From Thozetella sp. PMI_491 (Eukaryota > Ascomycota > Sordariomycetes > Chaetosphaeriales > Chaetosphaeriaceae), in assembly GCA_021432635.1 (NCBI GenBank), contig MU270062.1, positions 124,001 to 188,000 of the forward strand: a stretch of DNA of 64,000 nt. The letters are read 5' to 3'. Below, in pieces: positions 32,711 through 44,987 of this stretch. Below the pieces are notes generated by a model. That model searched no databases, was not told the origin of the DNA, and worked only from the letters and a program-made list of their open reading frames with translations. Position numbers and translations under genes: made by a program. Positions within the stretch are counted from its first letter, which is position 1, and every line of letters starts with the position of its first letter.

Positions 32711-35700
32711 GTCTGTTTGTGCGGTGTGCTTGGCGGGCGGGTAAGGCAGAAAGTGCCCACGGTTTGACGCTGCTTTGTGCCGATCTCGTCTGCGGCACCG
32801 GAGGCGGCTCTGAGGCGGGATGTCGGCTTCAGGGATCTCGATCGATGGCGCGTAGGAGACCCGGCGGCGATCGACGAGTTGAGGACACTCGAGAAAATGC
32901 GCCCTAGGAAATTTCTCCCCGTTTCTAGAATCGTCGCGAGAGGGGCCTCGGCATAGACGGTGACTATTGAGGACAAAGAGGGCCTGTGGCCAGGCGTTTG
33001 GGCGGCCAATGCAATGCCTCGCGGTTTTGGCGGGCTCCTTAGAGGCAAGATCGAGGGGCGCGGCACCTAAAATTGCCCCGCGCTATCGAAATGTTGTTTC
33101 TCGAGTCGGGGACTGAGTAAGGTAAATATGCTCCGCAAGCTAGCGGCTTTTTTTTTTTTTTTGGCTCTGGTTCGGCACCGTTAGGCAGGTGAGCACGACA
33201 TGGGCAAAGTGCGCCGGTCATCCACGTGCGGCTTCAGGCGGCGTCGTTGGGTGCGAGCCAGCGAAGACGTCGAAACCTTGAGCGACCGCACGTCCTCGGA
33301 CAAGTCTCGACGACGGTATGGCAATGGGATATGGCCGGTTCGTCCAGTGAGGGTCGGGCTTACGTATAGTGTGTCAAAGAGTCCAGCGAAGCGGAATCGC
33401 GGGGAGCCCAGATGCAATGCGTCAGATAAATGGGGCAGAGGATAGACAGGGAAGAGGGTTCGTGGATCGAGGTCTAGCTTTATGGAGAATGTCGATTGCA
33501 ACAACACCAGTTCGCTCCCGGGGGGGTGGATGATCAACACTTTATCAAGACCACCCGAGAGCTGTGATGCAATAAGGGACCAAGGCGCGGGAGATAAGGA
33601 TGTGTTGGCAAGCCAGACCCTTCAACCCCTCCGGCAGGGGGGGGGGGGGAGGGGACCACTTCTTCACAGCCCCCTTCGTCGCCAATGTAAGGTATACGCC
33701 CTGAGGCTCTGTCGAACGCTGCAGGTGCTCCTGCAGATGAGATGTCTCCAAGGCGAGGAGGCAGTAGTCGGTTGCAGCCGAGAGGGGCGGTGATGGCGTG
33801 GCAGGAGGCAGGAAGCGAGAAGTAAGAAGCAGGATACAGAAAAAGAAACAAAGTATCGGGCAGGGCTAGAGGTAAGAGAGGTCCTCCGACGTTCTCATGC
33901 ATCCCAGGCGCAATCCGGAGTTTGCCCCGAACGATCCCTGCGCCGAGAAAAGCGAGGCGGGTCGAGATGGAAGGGATATCTCGCCTGGGGGAAGAGTCGG
34001 GCGGCGGTGGGAGGAAAAAAAGTTACGATGACGTTGTTGGCAGCCCCCGTGGCTTGAGGGGGACGGTGCAGCTCTGCAGCCGAGCGCCGGGGGGGCCAGT
34101 GACGTTGTGCGGCCGGGGGCAGCTCACACACCCCTCCACCACCCGTTTGGGGCCATGATCGACATCCTTGACGACCCCTCCAAGACTCCACGACTCCACG
34201 GGACGCCGCTCGCGCCAGCCGCAGCCCCAGCGCGCCCCCAATTTTCCCCATACGACCACCACTACCTCACGCAAGAAGGCCGTCCATCCGCTGCCTCTTT
34301 AGTGACCATGAAACACTAGCGGTATATGGAGATCTGCCCTTTGGTTCGTGGCCCGAGAGGATCGCCGCCATCAGCATCAGGTGGCAGGAGACAGCGTTTC
34401 CTCCTTCCCACCCCACAGCGGCCACCAATGTTACCAAGGTCATCAAAATGTCATCAAAAGTCATCGAGGCCGCAAGGTCGGCTTTCAACCCCGATCCATG
34501 GCCTGGGCCCCCCGGCTCTCTGCCGCCATGCAACCCGCAGCCCAGCTCGGCAGGGGCAGAAATACCAAACCCCAGCCGGCCTGCCCGGAGACGACCATTG
34601 GTAGCCACTTTCGGCCATTGGTGGCATCGACAAGTCGGAATAGGGGACCGACCACACCCTCGTCATCCCTCACCAGCCTCCACTACTTCCCTCTTTTGGA
34701 GACAGTTCCAACCGGGCGCCACCTCTAACCTACCTCAACGCCTCAACGCCTCCACGACCCTGCCTCATGCGTTGGACTTCTCCATTTACGGCCCTCCCTC
34801 CCTACATCCTGCGCCTGCAACACGAACAGCCAGGGCGTCGCCGGGCGAGGCAAGCCTGCAAGAAGGGAGCAAAAAAACAGGTGTCTCGCCGGTTCGGGGT
34901 GCGTGAGGACTAGTGATGCGTGCTATTTTGGACAGACTGCAGTGGCAGCAATCTGCATCGGGTCGGCTTAGTTACCGTCTGCCCAATCACGACCCGGGGC
35001 TGCTCAGGGACCCAGCCCAGCGCCAGGGCATCTGAGTGCCAAAATCAAGATGCACCCGCATGCTGCATTGGAGCTGCGACGTCGTCGCGTCTGCTGTGCT
35101 GCCCCACCTGGTCGTACTGATGATATGGGTGGCTGAGTGCTCGTGCTCCATAGATGCAGGGCAGAGACCCTTCGCGACCGCCGCCGGCCCCCCTTGAACT
35201 GACACAGTATCGTAGACCCGTGGCTTCTCGTTGGACGAACCTCAGTCCCAGAGTACTCAAGGCTGCCGGGAGGTGCAGCAAGCAGACCGCGATAATGGAT
35301 AACGTTCCCTCCCAGGCGAGGGGATGACGAGATGGGCGCTGATTCCTTGGTGGAGAATTTCTCGCCACAGCCCTTCGCGCCCGCCGGGTATCCTTGAGCT
35401 GTAGTTGCCACCCTTTCTTTCCATCGTGGCTGATTCAATTTGCTTCCCGTCCTTGACATTTTTTCTCTTCCGGGGCGAGAAGGGGGAGCTGGCCGGAAGT
35501 ACGAAGGGCTCGGAGTCAGTGGGTCTCCGGACCGGAAGTTGCGTCATTGCCAGCTACTGCTGCCGCCGCCAGGCCAAGCCGAGGGGAGCCGACGGGGATT
35601 AGCCCGCTTGCCTGTCAAAGCTGTGTCTCATACCTGCCGCCCCTGCCCCGCTCTTGCAATGGCCACCAGACTTTTGGCGTGCTGCTCAGTGAGCGTGGAG

Positions 35701-35900
35701 CCCGCCAAAGTCCCGGGCCATAGAGAGAGTTTGGAGGGCTGCGCAGACCTTTGTAATAGAGGCACGTGTGCTTGAGGTCCTCTCGGTATGGGGGCAGGAA
35801 ACGAACCAGGCTGAAAGCTCCACCAGCTTTCGGCCAGTCGGGCACTTAACCTTCCAAGCCCTCCTTGGCCGCCTTCATCAGCCTTAGGGGGCTGATGGAT

Positions 35901-35932
35901 GGCTACTGCGCTTGCTGGCTACTGAGCTTGCT
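35901..35932. repeat. 16-bp tandem duplication
   Basis: Two head-to-tail copies of GGCTACTGCGCTTGCT and GGCTACTGAGCTTGCT, which differ at one position. It lies in the long spacer and has no known role. Confidence 0.7.
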
Positions 35933-36898
35933 CGGCCGATCGCAGACCCCGGCCTCGCAGAATTTACCGGGGTTGCGCCTACGAGAAGGGCCAGTGATTC
36001 GCCATTTGTTGCCACGGATGATGAATCACTAGTGATGCTGCATTGCCCAGGTGCGCCTGAACCGCCAGCAGCGGAGCGACAACTCAGCGAGACGCGTCAC
36101 TGGTGATCTGGCTGTCTACGACCTGCACGATGGGATTGTGCGCGTGGATGGATACACAGTATGGCACGCATTCTTCCATTTCCTCTCAAGGAAATGGCCG
36201 GGGGGGGGGGGGGGAGGCTGGACGACGAAACAGCGCATAGGCATGTGGGGATGTGGCGACATTACAGGCCAGTTTGGGAGAGGGGACTGCTGATTGATAC
36301 TTTGAGACTCGACGCAACTCTGCTGCACCGCTTTCTCACGGGCGCTCCGTTGGCATGCACATGACCAGCCAGCCGAGGGAGGGAGCTTGGGGCGTAAAGA
36401 GAGATATGCGCGAAGTGAGGTGCACGCGAGCTAGTTAACTGCCTAGCATAGCAACTGGCTTGCCCCCACTACCGTTCCTTGGCCTACCTGTCGGCCAGTT
36501 GGTCAATGTTCCTGCGATATTCGATATTCGGCTTTCTGCCTTGTCCCATTTCCCCCTTCTGTGCGATCCTTCAGCGTACCAGGCGCTGACCTGTATACGC
36601 CGGCGGGCTTTGAGAAAACGCGGCCGTCCGAGACTTGGCAGAAGGCGCAGCGGGGATCCAAGACACAAGTAGAACATCGACCCGACCCTTTGTCAGAAGT
36701 ATCTTTCTCTCCAGCCCGAGACAGCCGTGATTACCTCAGGTTAGGTACTGCGCAGGTAGCGTTGGCTCTGCCAGGCGCCATCTGCACTGGCTTAGTCCGT
36801 CTTCCCCGCGCCAGAAGCACAAAGAAGCAGTTGGAGCCGAGTCGAGGCGCTAGGGCGGGAACGGCCTAGGCGGAGACACTGAGCATGCGAGATAGGCA

Positions 36899-36930
36899 GC
36901 GCGATAAAGAAGGAGCGCGATAAAGAAGCA
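36899..36930. repeat. 16-bp tandem duplication
   Basis: Two head-to-tail copies of GCGCGATAAAGAAGGA and GCGCGATAAAGAAGCA, which differ at one position. It lies in the same long spacer. Each copy contains GATAA, a core bound by fungal GATA factors, but function is only a guess. Confidence 0.7.
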
Positions 36931-38177
36931 GTGCTAAACAGAGCTCGACAGAGTATAAACCGTCTCGCAACCCTCCCCCCCCACGAGCACGTCCAACGAG
37001 GCTGATTGGGCAGGCCACGTTGTACCGGTTCGGGCGTGGCGGGTAGACTGTCCAATAGATCCGAGAATGCTCGCGTCATCACTTCTTCACTTCTCCCCGC
37101 AGCAAATCGGCGTGCCCAATCCCGGCCGCGCGAGGTGTGGGCGGGTCAGGTACCAGGCCTCTACCACGTCGGTGATATGACTGTGGTGCGTGGTCATAGG
37201 AATACGGGTGTGCATACAAACGAGCCTAGACCCATCGGAATGCTGGCTCCAGGAGCATGGGCGTCCCTGCAGATTCGCTCCATTCGCTCCGAGACTGGCC
37301 CCAGTTAATTGGAGACCTGGAGATTGTTTGAAACCCGCACGGAAACAAATGTACCCCTCTAGCGCCCAACCAGGCATTTCTCCCGCCCATCGCTCGACCT
37401 GCTTGGGTTGCGTAGGTTCCTAGCACGCCAATTGCTCCACTTTTAGCGTATCCCTCTCGAGTCTTATCGCGCGGCCAAAGTGGGTGGCAGGCGTCGAAAG
37501 CTTCTTCGGCGTGCCGCCAGCGTCTTTTCGGTGTGTGGGTAGTAAAGTCTCCTCGCCCGCGCGCTGAGTCGACGCCATCGCGCCAGCCCCGGGAAAAAGC
37601 CCGCACGCACTGTCTCAACCCCCATCGCTCTCTATCCCTCGCTGCTCTCGCAGTCTTTTTCATTCTTATCCTGCCCGCCCCCTTTCCCTCCGCTTCGCTC
37701 ATTGACCACGGCTCCTCGCTAGGCCTATTTTTATTTTCTTGCTCGCTTGAAACCGATCCACGACACCTGGGGCCGCGCAGATTCGCCACGCTTGCGCCCG
37801 CCGTCTACGGGTTTATAGTTTTAAGCCTAGAAAGCCAAGGCAGGCGGACCCAGTCTATCGGAGGGCCGGACCCATACCGGTTTTGCCTAGAAGACGTCGT
37901 CCAAGACTTTTCAGCGCCAGAACATAGCCATTGAGAGCCCCCCACGAGTTCACACAGCCTCTCTTGGACCTATCGCTCGAATCTCATCTCATCCCATCCA
38001 TATCTCGGCCGGACGCGCCATCTCCCTCCGCTTCGACAGCGCTCGCCTCCCGCCCGCGGTCTTCGATCCCCTCTTCTCCGATTGTGTCGACCCAACTGCA
38101 CCGAATTGCGAATCGCAGACTCCAAAAGATAAAAGAGAAGGGAAAAGGAGAAAGGAAAAATTACACCCCACCCTGGC

Positions 38178-40138
38178 ATGGGGCTTCTCAGTATCCGATC
38201 GCCGGCGTCCTTCCGCCTCAGTATGGAGGACGCCGGCATGGCGATGGACCCGTATGCATCGACAATCCCCTCACCATTCGTCGTGTTCAAGAAGAAAACG
38301 CACGATGCGCACCCGTCGCTCGACCACCTGGTCCTCCTAGTCTTCGAGGCCGTCATGGAGGTCGTCTGCGTCAGCTTGCCCGGCTACATCATCGCCCGGC
38401 TCGGCCACTTCGACGCTGATAAGCAGAAGTTCCTCGCCAACCTCAATGTGATGCTCTTCACGCCATGCCTGAGTACGTCCAAGGCCATGATGCCGCCCCT
38501 CGGAGGTTTCGGATAGGGATGCTAACGAGAGCCATAGTCTTCACCAAGCTCGCCTCGCAGCTCAACGCCGACAAGCTCCTCGACCTAGCGGTGATACCTA
38601 TCATCTTCGTTATCCTCACTTTCGTCTCATACATGTCGTCGAGGATTGTGGCGAAGTGCTTCCGGCTCAACCAGCGCGCAACCAACTTTGTCACCGCCAT
38701 GGGCGTGTTCGGCAACTCCAACTCGCTGCCCATCTCCCTCGTCATGTCGCTGTCGCAGACCATCCAGGGTCTGCACTGGGACAAGATCAAGGGTGACAAC
38801 GACGACGAGGTGGCCGCCCGCGGCATCCTCTACCTCCTGATCTTCCAACAGCTCGGTCAGCTCGTGCGCTGGAGCTGGGGATACCACGTATTGCTCGCGC
38901 CCAAGGACAAGTACGAGGAGTACGCCCAGGAGACTGCCGAGGAGGGCCGCTTCGACAACGAGGACGTCCGGGACGAGGAGGAGACGCACGGTCTTATACA
39001 GGGCGTCGACCCCCTCCCCATCGACCAAGTCGAAGGTGAGGGACGTCTAGGCGCACCACACCACCACCGCTCGCCGACCCAGTCGTCCGACTCGGACGCC
39101 TACGAGCCGGCCGGTCGGACGCCAGTTGCGGGCACCACTCGCGCTTCGCCGAATGATTCCGAGGATGACGAAGATTACAACTACAACAGCTTCGCCGATG
39201 CGCCGCGCAAGCGGAGTAACAGCCGCAAGATTACGCCGCACCTGTACCACGGACACCACGGCCTGGACCCGAATCCAGTGGCCGACGACGGCACCCTCGA
39301 TGACATTCTCTCGTTCCCGCGCATCCATTCCAACCACGAGCAGGAGGCGCCGCCCGGTATCCAGGGCCTGGTCTTCCGGGCCAAGGCACTCTTGCGCCGA
39401 CTGCGCCGCAAGATCGCACACGACACGACCAACTTCGCCCGCCGGTCATACAACTCGCTACCGGAAGGTGTGCAAAAGGGCCTGGCTACAGCGTCGGCCG
39501 TCGTGCTCAAGGTGTACCAGTTCATGTGGGAGTTTATGAACCCGCCGCTGTGGGCGATGCTTATCGCCGTGCTCGTGGCGAGCATCCCAGATCTGCAGCG
39601 GCTCTTCTTCCAGGAGGGCAGCTTCATCAAGAACAGCGTCACCAGCGCCGTCAGCTCGTCGGCCGGCGTGGCCGTGCCGCTGATCCTGGTCGTTCTTGGC
39701 GCCAACCTGGCACGCAACACCCAGAACTTGGGCGACGACACGGACCCGGAGGAGAAGCAGATCGGAAAGCGCCTGCTAATTGCCAGCTTGATCAGTCGTA
39801 TGCTCCTGCCGACCCTCATCATGACTCCCATCCTGGCGCTGCTGGCCAAATACGTGCCGGTCAGCATCCTCGACGATCCCATCTTCCTGATCGTCTGCTT
39901 TCTACTCACCGGCGCGCCTAGCGCCCTGCAGCTGGCCCAGATCTGCCAGATCAACTCGGTGTACGAGGGCGTCATGGGCAGGATCCTGTTCCAGAGCTAC
40001 GTCATCTGGTGAGTACATATTCTACGTCTCGAGCGGGCTTCGCTAGTCGCTCAACAAGGCTAACATCTTGATAGGATCCTCCCCTCCACCCTCATACTTG
40101 TGATGGCCGCTCTCGAGGTCGTCGAGTGGGCCAAATAA
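38178..40138 (+). CDS. auxin-efflux-carrier-like (PIN/PILS-type) membrane transporter
   Basis: Three exons, 38178-38472, 38538-40008 and 40075-40138, give 609 residues. Introns of 65 and 66 nt have GCTAAC branch sites. The first joins LFTPCL to IFTKLASQL, the most conserved spot of the family, and the second joins SYVIW to ILPSTLILVMAAL. Topology is typical of the membrane transport protein family (PF03547): about five N-terminal helices, a long polar loop (about 235-400) with acidic, His-rich and Arg-rich patches, then about five C-terminal helices. The start at 38178 is the first ATG; in-frame ATGs at 38223 and later could also serve. Fungal members probably reside in the ER or plasma membrane, and transport of auxin-like solutes is by analogy only. 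It is preceded by a long pyrimidine-rich leader region. Confidence 0.92.
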
Positions 40139-40970
40139 GCGGCTCATACGCTTTGGCTCGCCACTCGTTTTCTTTGTTTGGCCACATGTGACCCAAATTG
40201 CACAGCGCAGAGTTCCCATACCCCACTGATTTCTTTATGTTGTACGAATATCTTTTTCTGCGGAGCTCTATTTCGGCCGAGCGGCGTCTTTAGGATGAAT
40301 ACAAGGGGCTGGTCGTTTCGGCCAAGGCGTTTTGGTACGGAATGCTTAGGAATCCAAGGAACATAGGATGGCTAGACCGACATTACATAGGCCCATGGAA
40401 ACTAGAGGCCGACGAGAGGGTTCTTAGGATCGCGGTATGCCCCTACCCTGAGACAGGGGGGTAGCAATTAGACGGACCGTTCCATAACCAGTGAAGAGAC
40501 CGGGCTTAGGGAACTGCTCCTTATCGAGGCAGCGTGTACAGTATTGAGTAGGGATAATGATATGCAGCGAGCCTTGCACACTGCTGTTATGAGCGTCCTC
40601 GTTCAATAGAAGTCGTTCTGGATGTCGTATTCGGCGGACTCTTTGTTTCAAATTCACCACGAATGTCTCCTGTGGGTGCCATATATCGAATTCACTCCTA
40701 TGGAACTAGGTCTCACTATTCCACTTCCGAAAAACAGTGAAGCGGCATGAGCAATGAGGAACAGAGAGAAGCGTGTTCATCCACAATCCTGCTCACGATG
40801 TTCACAAAGCCAATCTAGTGCTGGTTCCATTCGTGCATGTGTGCCCAAGGGTGGGACATGTGTTTCTTGGCCGACGTCACATCACAACCAAGCCTTGCCT
40901 CAGTCTTCGTCTCAGTCTCTGCCGCTGGCCATGGCCAAGCAAGGAGTCGATACTCGCTGGCCAGACGCGC
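40139..40970. other. convergent 3' spacer
   Basis: Lies between the 3' ends of the PIN-like gene and the FMN-protein gene. No gene is recognised. Confidence 0.45.
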
Positions 40971-41819
40971 CTAAACACCATTTACTGTGGGTGCAACCCC
41001 GTCGCTTGGCGGGGCCAGGACCCAATCCCGCACATTTCCTTTCCAGTCGGAGATCCGGACGTCCCGGATGCTCACCACGATAACCCGCACCTCCTCGCCG
41101 GCGACGAAGCACTCGCGCCCGCCGTCGCCCTCGGCGCCCTCAACCGCCGGCGCGAGGCTCTCGCGGCGGAGAAAGTTGGCACCGGGCTCGGGCTCGAACG
41201 TGTTGTTCTCGAGGTGCGTCGAGCGGTAGAAGCCCTCCTCCTCGGAGCCCTGGTCGACCAGGCGAGCGGACCCGTTGATAGTGGCGCTGATGGACGACAC
41301 TGCCGACGTGTTGAGGCTGAAGAGCAGCGCTGCCAGGGAGCTGCGGCCCTCGGGGCCTGGCGAGCCGCCTGAGAGGCGCCGCTGGGTAGTAGAGGGGCGA
41401 TGGGAGACCCCTTTTCCCGTGTGGTGTTAGCTGAAGTCGTACCCCCCCTCGATGCAACTTGGACCACGCCCGTAAAGTGGACGGGCACAGGATAGGCAAG
41501 GGAAAGGGAGGGGAGGAAGGGGATCTTTACAGTCATGTACCAACAAGCTGACGTTTGGGTTCGCCACGAGGTTGGTCATCTTCTTGCTGGCCGGGTTCGT
41601 GGTCATGACGATGACGGGGCCGGCCGAATAGGGCGAGCTGGGCAGGTAGGTGTAGTTCATGAGCGAGACGTGGGGGATGTTGTCAGTGCACGTGGCCAGG
41701 TGCAGGAAGCGAGCATTCTCGAGGCACTGCACCACCTCGGACGGCGGCTCGGTCGTCACCTGCGCGTTGGTCTCGCCGAGGCTGGCCTCGTGGTTGAGGG
41801 GGATCTGCGCCGCCGACAT
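40971..41819 (-). CDS. pyridoxamine-5'-phosphate-oxidase-like FMN-binding protein
   Basis: Two exons on the minus strand, 41819-41531 and 41410-40971, give 242 residues. The 120-nt intron starts GTAAAG and ends AAAAG, with a GCTAAC branch site about 25 nt before the end. Joining it gives LLVHDWVSHRPST, a signature of the fungal branch of the family. The split-barrel core is visible: FLHLATCTDNIPHVSLMNYTYL, then VIVMTTNPASKKMTNLVANPNVSLLVHD, and a C-terminal strand EVRVIVVSIRDVRISDWKGNV. Family members bind FMN and reduce or oxidise small cofactors; whether this one makes pyridoxal phosphate is uncertain, as the fungal branch is mostly uncharacterised. The frame is open upstream of the ATG to 42059, but that part has no family wording, so the inner ATG is preferred. 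Confidence 0.85.
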
Positions 41820-43155
41820 GATGTAGGCCGGCCGGCGGGATCGAGAGCAGATGGGTGAGTTTGAAGGCGTCTGGATGACGAGGATACGACAGGAGATCAC
41901 AGCTGAGCTTATCGGATTGCGTTGCACAACGAAGGCCGCTTTCTCTCCGGATGCCCCGCCCACGATTGGAGCAGGAACTGCGTCGTAGCGGCTAGTACGG
42001 CACGGCCGCGTGTCAGAAATACGAGAGAGGTCTTTTGTTCGCTTCTCACAAGAGCACAATATGCTTCTCGCGCCAGGTTAGGCTGAAGGGGGGGAGGTGA
42101 TGAGCTCACGGACAGCTCTGGGCCAAGGGCAGAGCTCTCGCATGCGGCCGCGGGGCCTTAGTAAGGAGGGGCAAATGCAATGCCTTGGTGAAGCGCTAAT
42201 ACAATACGTCCACCCCTCGTCCCCACTCGCTGTCGCTGAAGAGCCGCATCAACGAAAGACGTCACCACAAGTCCACAAGTAGCCAGGCGGGCATACGAAA
42301 GCAACTAAGAGTAACTAACTATTAGGACTTCCAGTTAATTTTACCAGCGTAGATATAGTTTTAAGTACAAGCGTCTTTGTTATACAGCTCTAGCGGCGAG
42401 GAGCGGTCAATGTGGCAGGATGGCTGGCACACACGCACACACATACACACCTACAGCTATAACCAAGGCAAGGGACTACTGAGCTCCCTAAATTGCTAGA
42501 TCAAGCGCAGAGTCTCACAGGGTGGCTTATCCACAAAGTCACGATGAGGAGGGGACTCCAGGGCTCTATCCAGAGCCACAGGGATGACACGTGAGCCCTT
42601 TAATGGCTACAACCGATTCCGCTGCACTTGAACAGTATTGCTTTCAAAAGAGCGTATGAAATCCAAAGGTTTTATACAGTGGAGGCTGCGTACGGGGCCG
42701 CTGTGATTAAGGGAGCGGCGAAACGAAAGATGCCTATTTCATAGGTAATCAACATGGATAACCACGACAGTTGCTCGAGGACTCATGCTTGCATGCCCCT
42801 CATTAGCACTCCTCTTACACACAAACTTCCATCACGACTAGTAATCCCAACATTTAGCTTTGTCTACTACTTACCTCTAACTTCAGAGCTTCGCAAATTC
42901 GCACGCCAAAGGGGGTGGGTTGAAGCGCAAATCATTACTACATAATCTACTGAAATAACTTGCTGTCCTCTTGAGGGTGTTGAGACCCACTGCCCTGTCC
43001 TTCTGCGCATGTGTGGAGATGAAATGACGAAAACAAGTCTAAGTGTGCAATTGTCCCTTCGTAATGTTGAAGTGCGAAAGCAGTGCCGATTTTTGACGTA
43101 AAGATGCGAAATGAGTCGCACTGACGCCTCGGTCAGCGCGGCGCCGGATGGCGGT
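41820..43155. other. spacer at the left edge of the AT-rich island
   Basis: From about 42280 the composition shifts to visibly more A+T. A short CA-rich microsatellite lies at about 42428-42452. No gene or transposon ends are recognised. Confidence 0.45.
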
Positions 43156-44149
43156 TTACTTGTACTGAGCTTGAGCACCTTCATTAACGGGTTCTGCCAC
43201 CTCAACCGCCACCTCCGAATCACAGACGGAGCATCTCTGCCAAGATACCGCCATTCTCACGTTGAAAAAGTGCTCAGGCTGGGCTGTTTTAGGGGAAGAA
43301 GAATACCACATGTTGACCAAGAACGTTCTGAAACCCTGCCCGCCCATCTTGTGATGCACTTGCAAATGTTGTTGGAGTTGGCCATTATCGAAGTGCGAGG
43401 GTGAAGAGAACCGGCACCCGCCAAGAGCACACTCGTAAGAGCCGCCATGAGCTTGCTCCATATGCCACTGTTTCTCGGCATCAGAGACGATGACGGAGCA
43501 GTGTGCTTATTAGCATCGCACGCGAGGATGGTTCTCCCTCAGATGTTTCTGCAGCTTATCCTTCCTTTTGAAGCCAACCGCATGTGCTGGGCAGGACTCA
43601 TCTGGGCAAATATAATCACGCGTTGCCACATGGACGGTTCTCACATGGCGAGCGAGATCGGACAGTTTGCCGAAGGGCTTGCGATAGGTGCAGCCCGAGA
43701 CCGAGCAAAGTAAGGGACGAAGATGGATATTTTCGATGTGCTGTCTAAACTGTGAAGAAGTCCGGAATTTGGCCTTGGATTGGCAGCCCCTCTCCCGGCA
43801 CTCCAACAGAGGCAGGAGTGAAGGGTTAGACTGGGACAGTGACCGCCTATATGCAGTACACATTTCGCCCCTTTAGCGTCGTTCTAAAAAAAAAAAGAGC
43901 TCACTTTGATTGGCCAGAGCTGGGCGGATTGGGTTCCTGCTCATGCAGTGGCGCCTGATCTGAGCTCTGCACCGATCTGCCCTCATCCACAGGCACAACT
44001 GCAGCCTCTGCTGGAGCTCCGTCGTGAGAGTGATTATCGAAGGCTCGGTCGTTGGCGTCGTCGTTGTCTTTGTAGTACTTGTCGAAATCGAAATCACCTA
44101 GGCCATCAGAGAGGTATTCTTGGAAATAATTGTCAAATTCTGACGACAT
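43156..44149 (-). CDS. C2H2 zinc-finger protein
   Basis: Three exons on the minus strand, 44149-43905, 43846-43522 and 43467-43156, give 293 residues. The 58-nt intron (GTGAGC...TATAG) joins SGQSK to RSLSQSNPS, and the 54-nt intron (GTGCGA...AACAG) joins ENHPR to WHMEQAHGGSYEC. The N-terminal 80 residues are acidic (FDFDKYYKDNDDAND), as in activation domains. Four finger-like units follow: CRERGC..HIENIH, CSVSGC..HVRTVH, CPDESC..HLRENH and CALGGC..HLQVHH, all with the C-x4-C spacing common in fungal factors. A fifth CSVC pair stands near the end without histidines. It is probably a nuclear DNA-binding protein. The gene lies in the AT-rich island and points away from the STAND-N gene. The second intron contains an in-frame stop at once, so splicing is required for the last finger. 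Confidence 0.75.
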
Positions 44150-44346
44150 CGTGGATAGCGAATATCAGCAAGAGGCCTAATTGCTACAGCGTACAGTTGA
44201 GTGGACTGTGAGATAATGTAGTATTGTTGTAAAGAGCCGCTTTGGTGTGAAAGTGAGAGCAGGTAAGTTAACGAGAGAGGAAAGAGTCTTGGTGGAACAG
44301 ACGCCCACGTTTTAAGGAGGATGATTGTCTCGGTCCCTGATCTTCG

Positions 44347-44379
44347 AGCGCCCCTTCAGCGCCCCTTTAGCGCCCCTAT
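44347..44379. promoter_or_regulatory. three 11-bp tandem CCCCT (STRE-like) units
   Basis: Three consecutive units AGCGCCCCTTC, AGCGCCCCTTT and AGCGCCCCTAT lie about 200 bases upstream of the C2H2 gene start. On the gene's own strand each reads AGGGG, the core of the stress response element bound by Msn2/4-type C2H2 factors in yeast. The 11-bp period places the cores on one face of the helix. A related string (CGCCCCTTTAGCG) occurs in the gene's first intron at about 43867-43879. Role as a binding array is inferred. Confidence 0.45.
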
Positions 44380-44943
44380 TGCATTAAAAGGCTGAAGTAC
44401 TTTCTGCCTTGTGGCCTGCGGCCTCAAAGCTGCCTAATATGCCCGATCACTGCATCACTGCATTGCTGTTACACAAATAATAATACCAACACTTTGACTA
44501 TCGTCCGGGAGCGATGGCATCGATGCCAGGACTTTGATGTCGTAAAAAAGCGGCCTGTATTTCTGGCAGCTGACGCTGGGGACTCGATTCGATGTCCATG
44601 GTGATGGCTCCGGGACGAATATATGTTCGCATCACAACGCACGCTCTGTTAAGAAATTCTTGTCGAACAGCTGTTTGCCCGGATTGGCGGTCTATTTGCG
44701 GACCTTACAGTAGCCATGTAAGCTCCTGTCTGTTGTCTATCTTGTTTGCATCAACCAATCACACGTTCTCGAACTTCTGTGTGGCCTCGACAAAAACAAG
44801 CAGAGAAAGAGCCACGTCCCAACACAGCATCTTCAGCCTTTTATCTTTTACATATGTCTAATAGTATTTGAGCTAGCCAAGTTAGTGCACAAAGTAGGAA
44901 CAGAGCTTACGAAAGAGTACTGTTTAGACTTTCTTTTCAAGCA

Positions 44944-44987
44944 CTCTCCGGGTCCTTGTACTTCCCAAGGCAGTGACCCGCGGAGAG
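44944..44987. repeat. imperfect inverted repeat / hairpin
   Basis: CTCTCC (44944-44949) pairs with GGAGAG (44982-44987), GGGTC (44950-44954) with GACCC (44975-44979), and CTTG (44955-44958, first base C) with CAAG (44966-44969). This gives about 15 base pairs with a 2-nt bulge, a 5-nt internal bulge and a 7-nt loop. It stands out in the AT-rich surroundings. It could be an RNA hairpin or a protein site; no family is recognised. Confidence 0.5.

Larger units (their letters stand above)
32711..38177. other. 5.5-kb spacer without recognisable gene
   Basis: This is the longest gene-free stretch of the window, lying between the MAPKK gene (minus) and the PIN-like gene (plus). Many small frames exist, none with family wording or a credible spliced model. 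It contains several homopolymers: T17 at about 33148-33164, G runs near 33640 and 36198. It also holds two small tandem duplications of 16 bp (35901-35932 and 36899-36930). The last 600 bases before 38178 are pyrimidine-rich, as in strong fungal promoters. A long-leader promoter, a non-coding RNA or decayed sequence are all possible. Confidence 0.45.

Noticed and set aside
42428-42452. CA-rich microsatellite
   Set aside because: Too short and ordinary to be of interest by itself.
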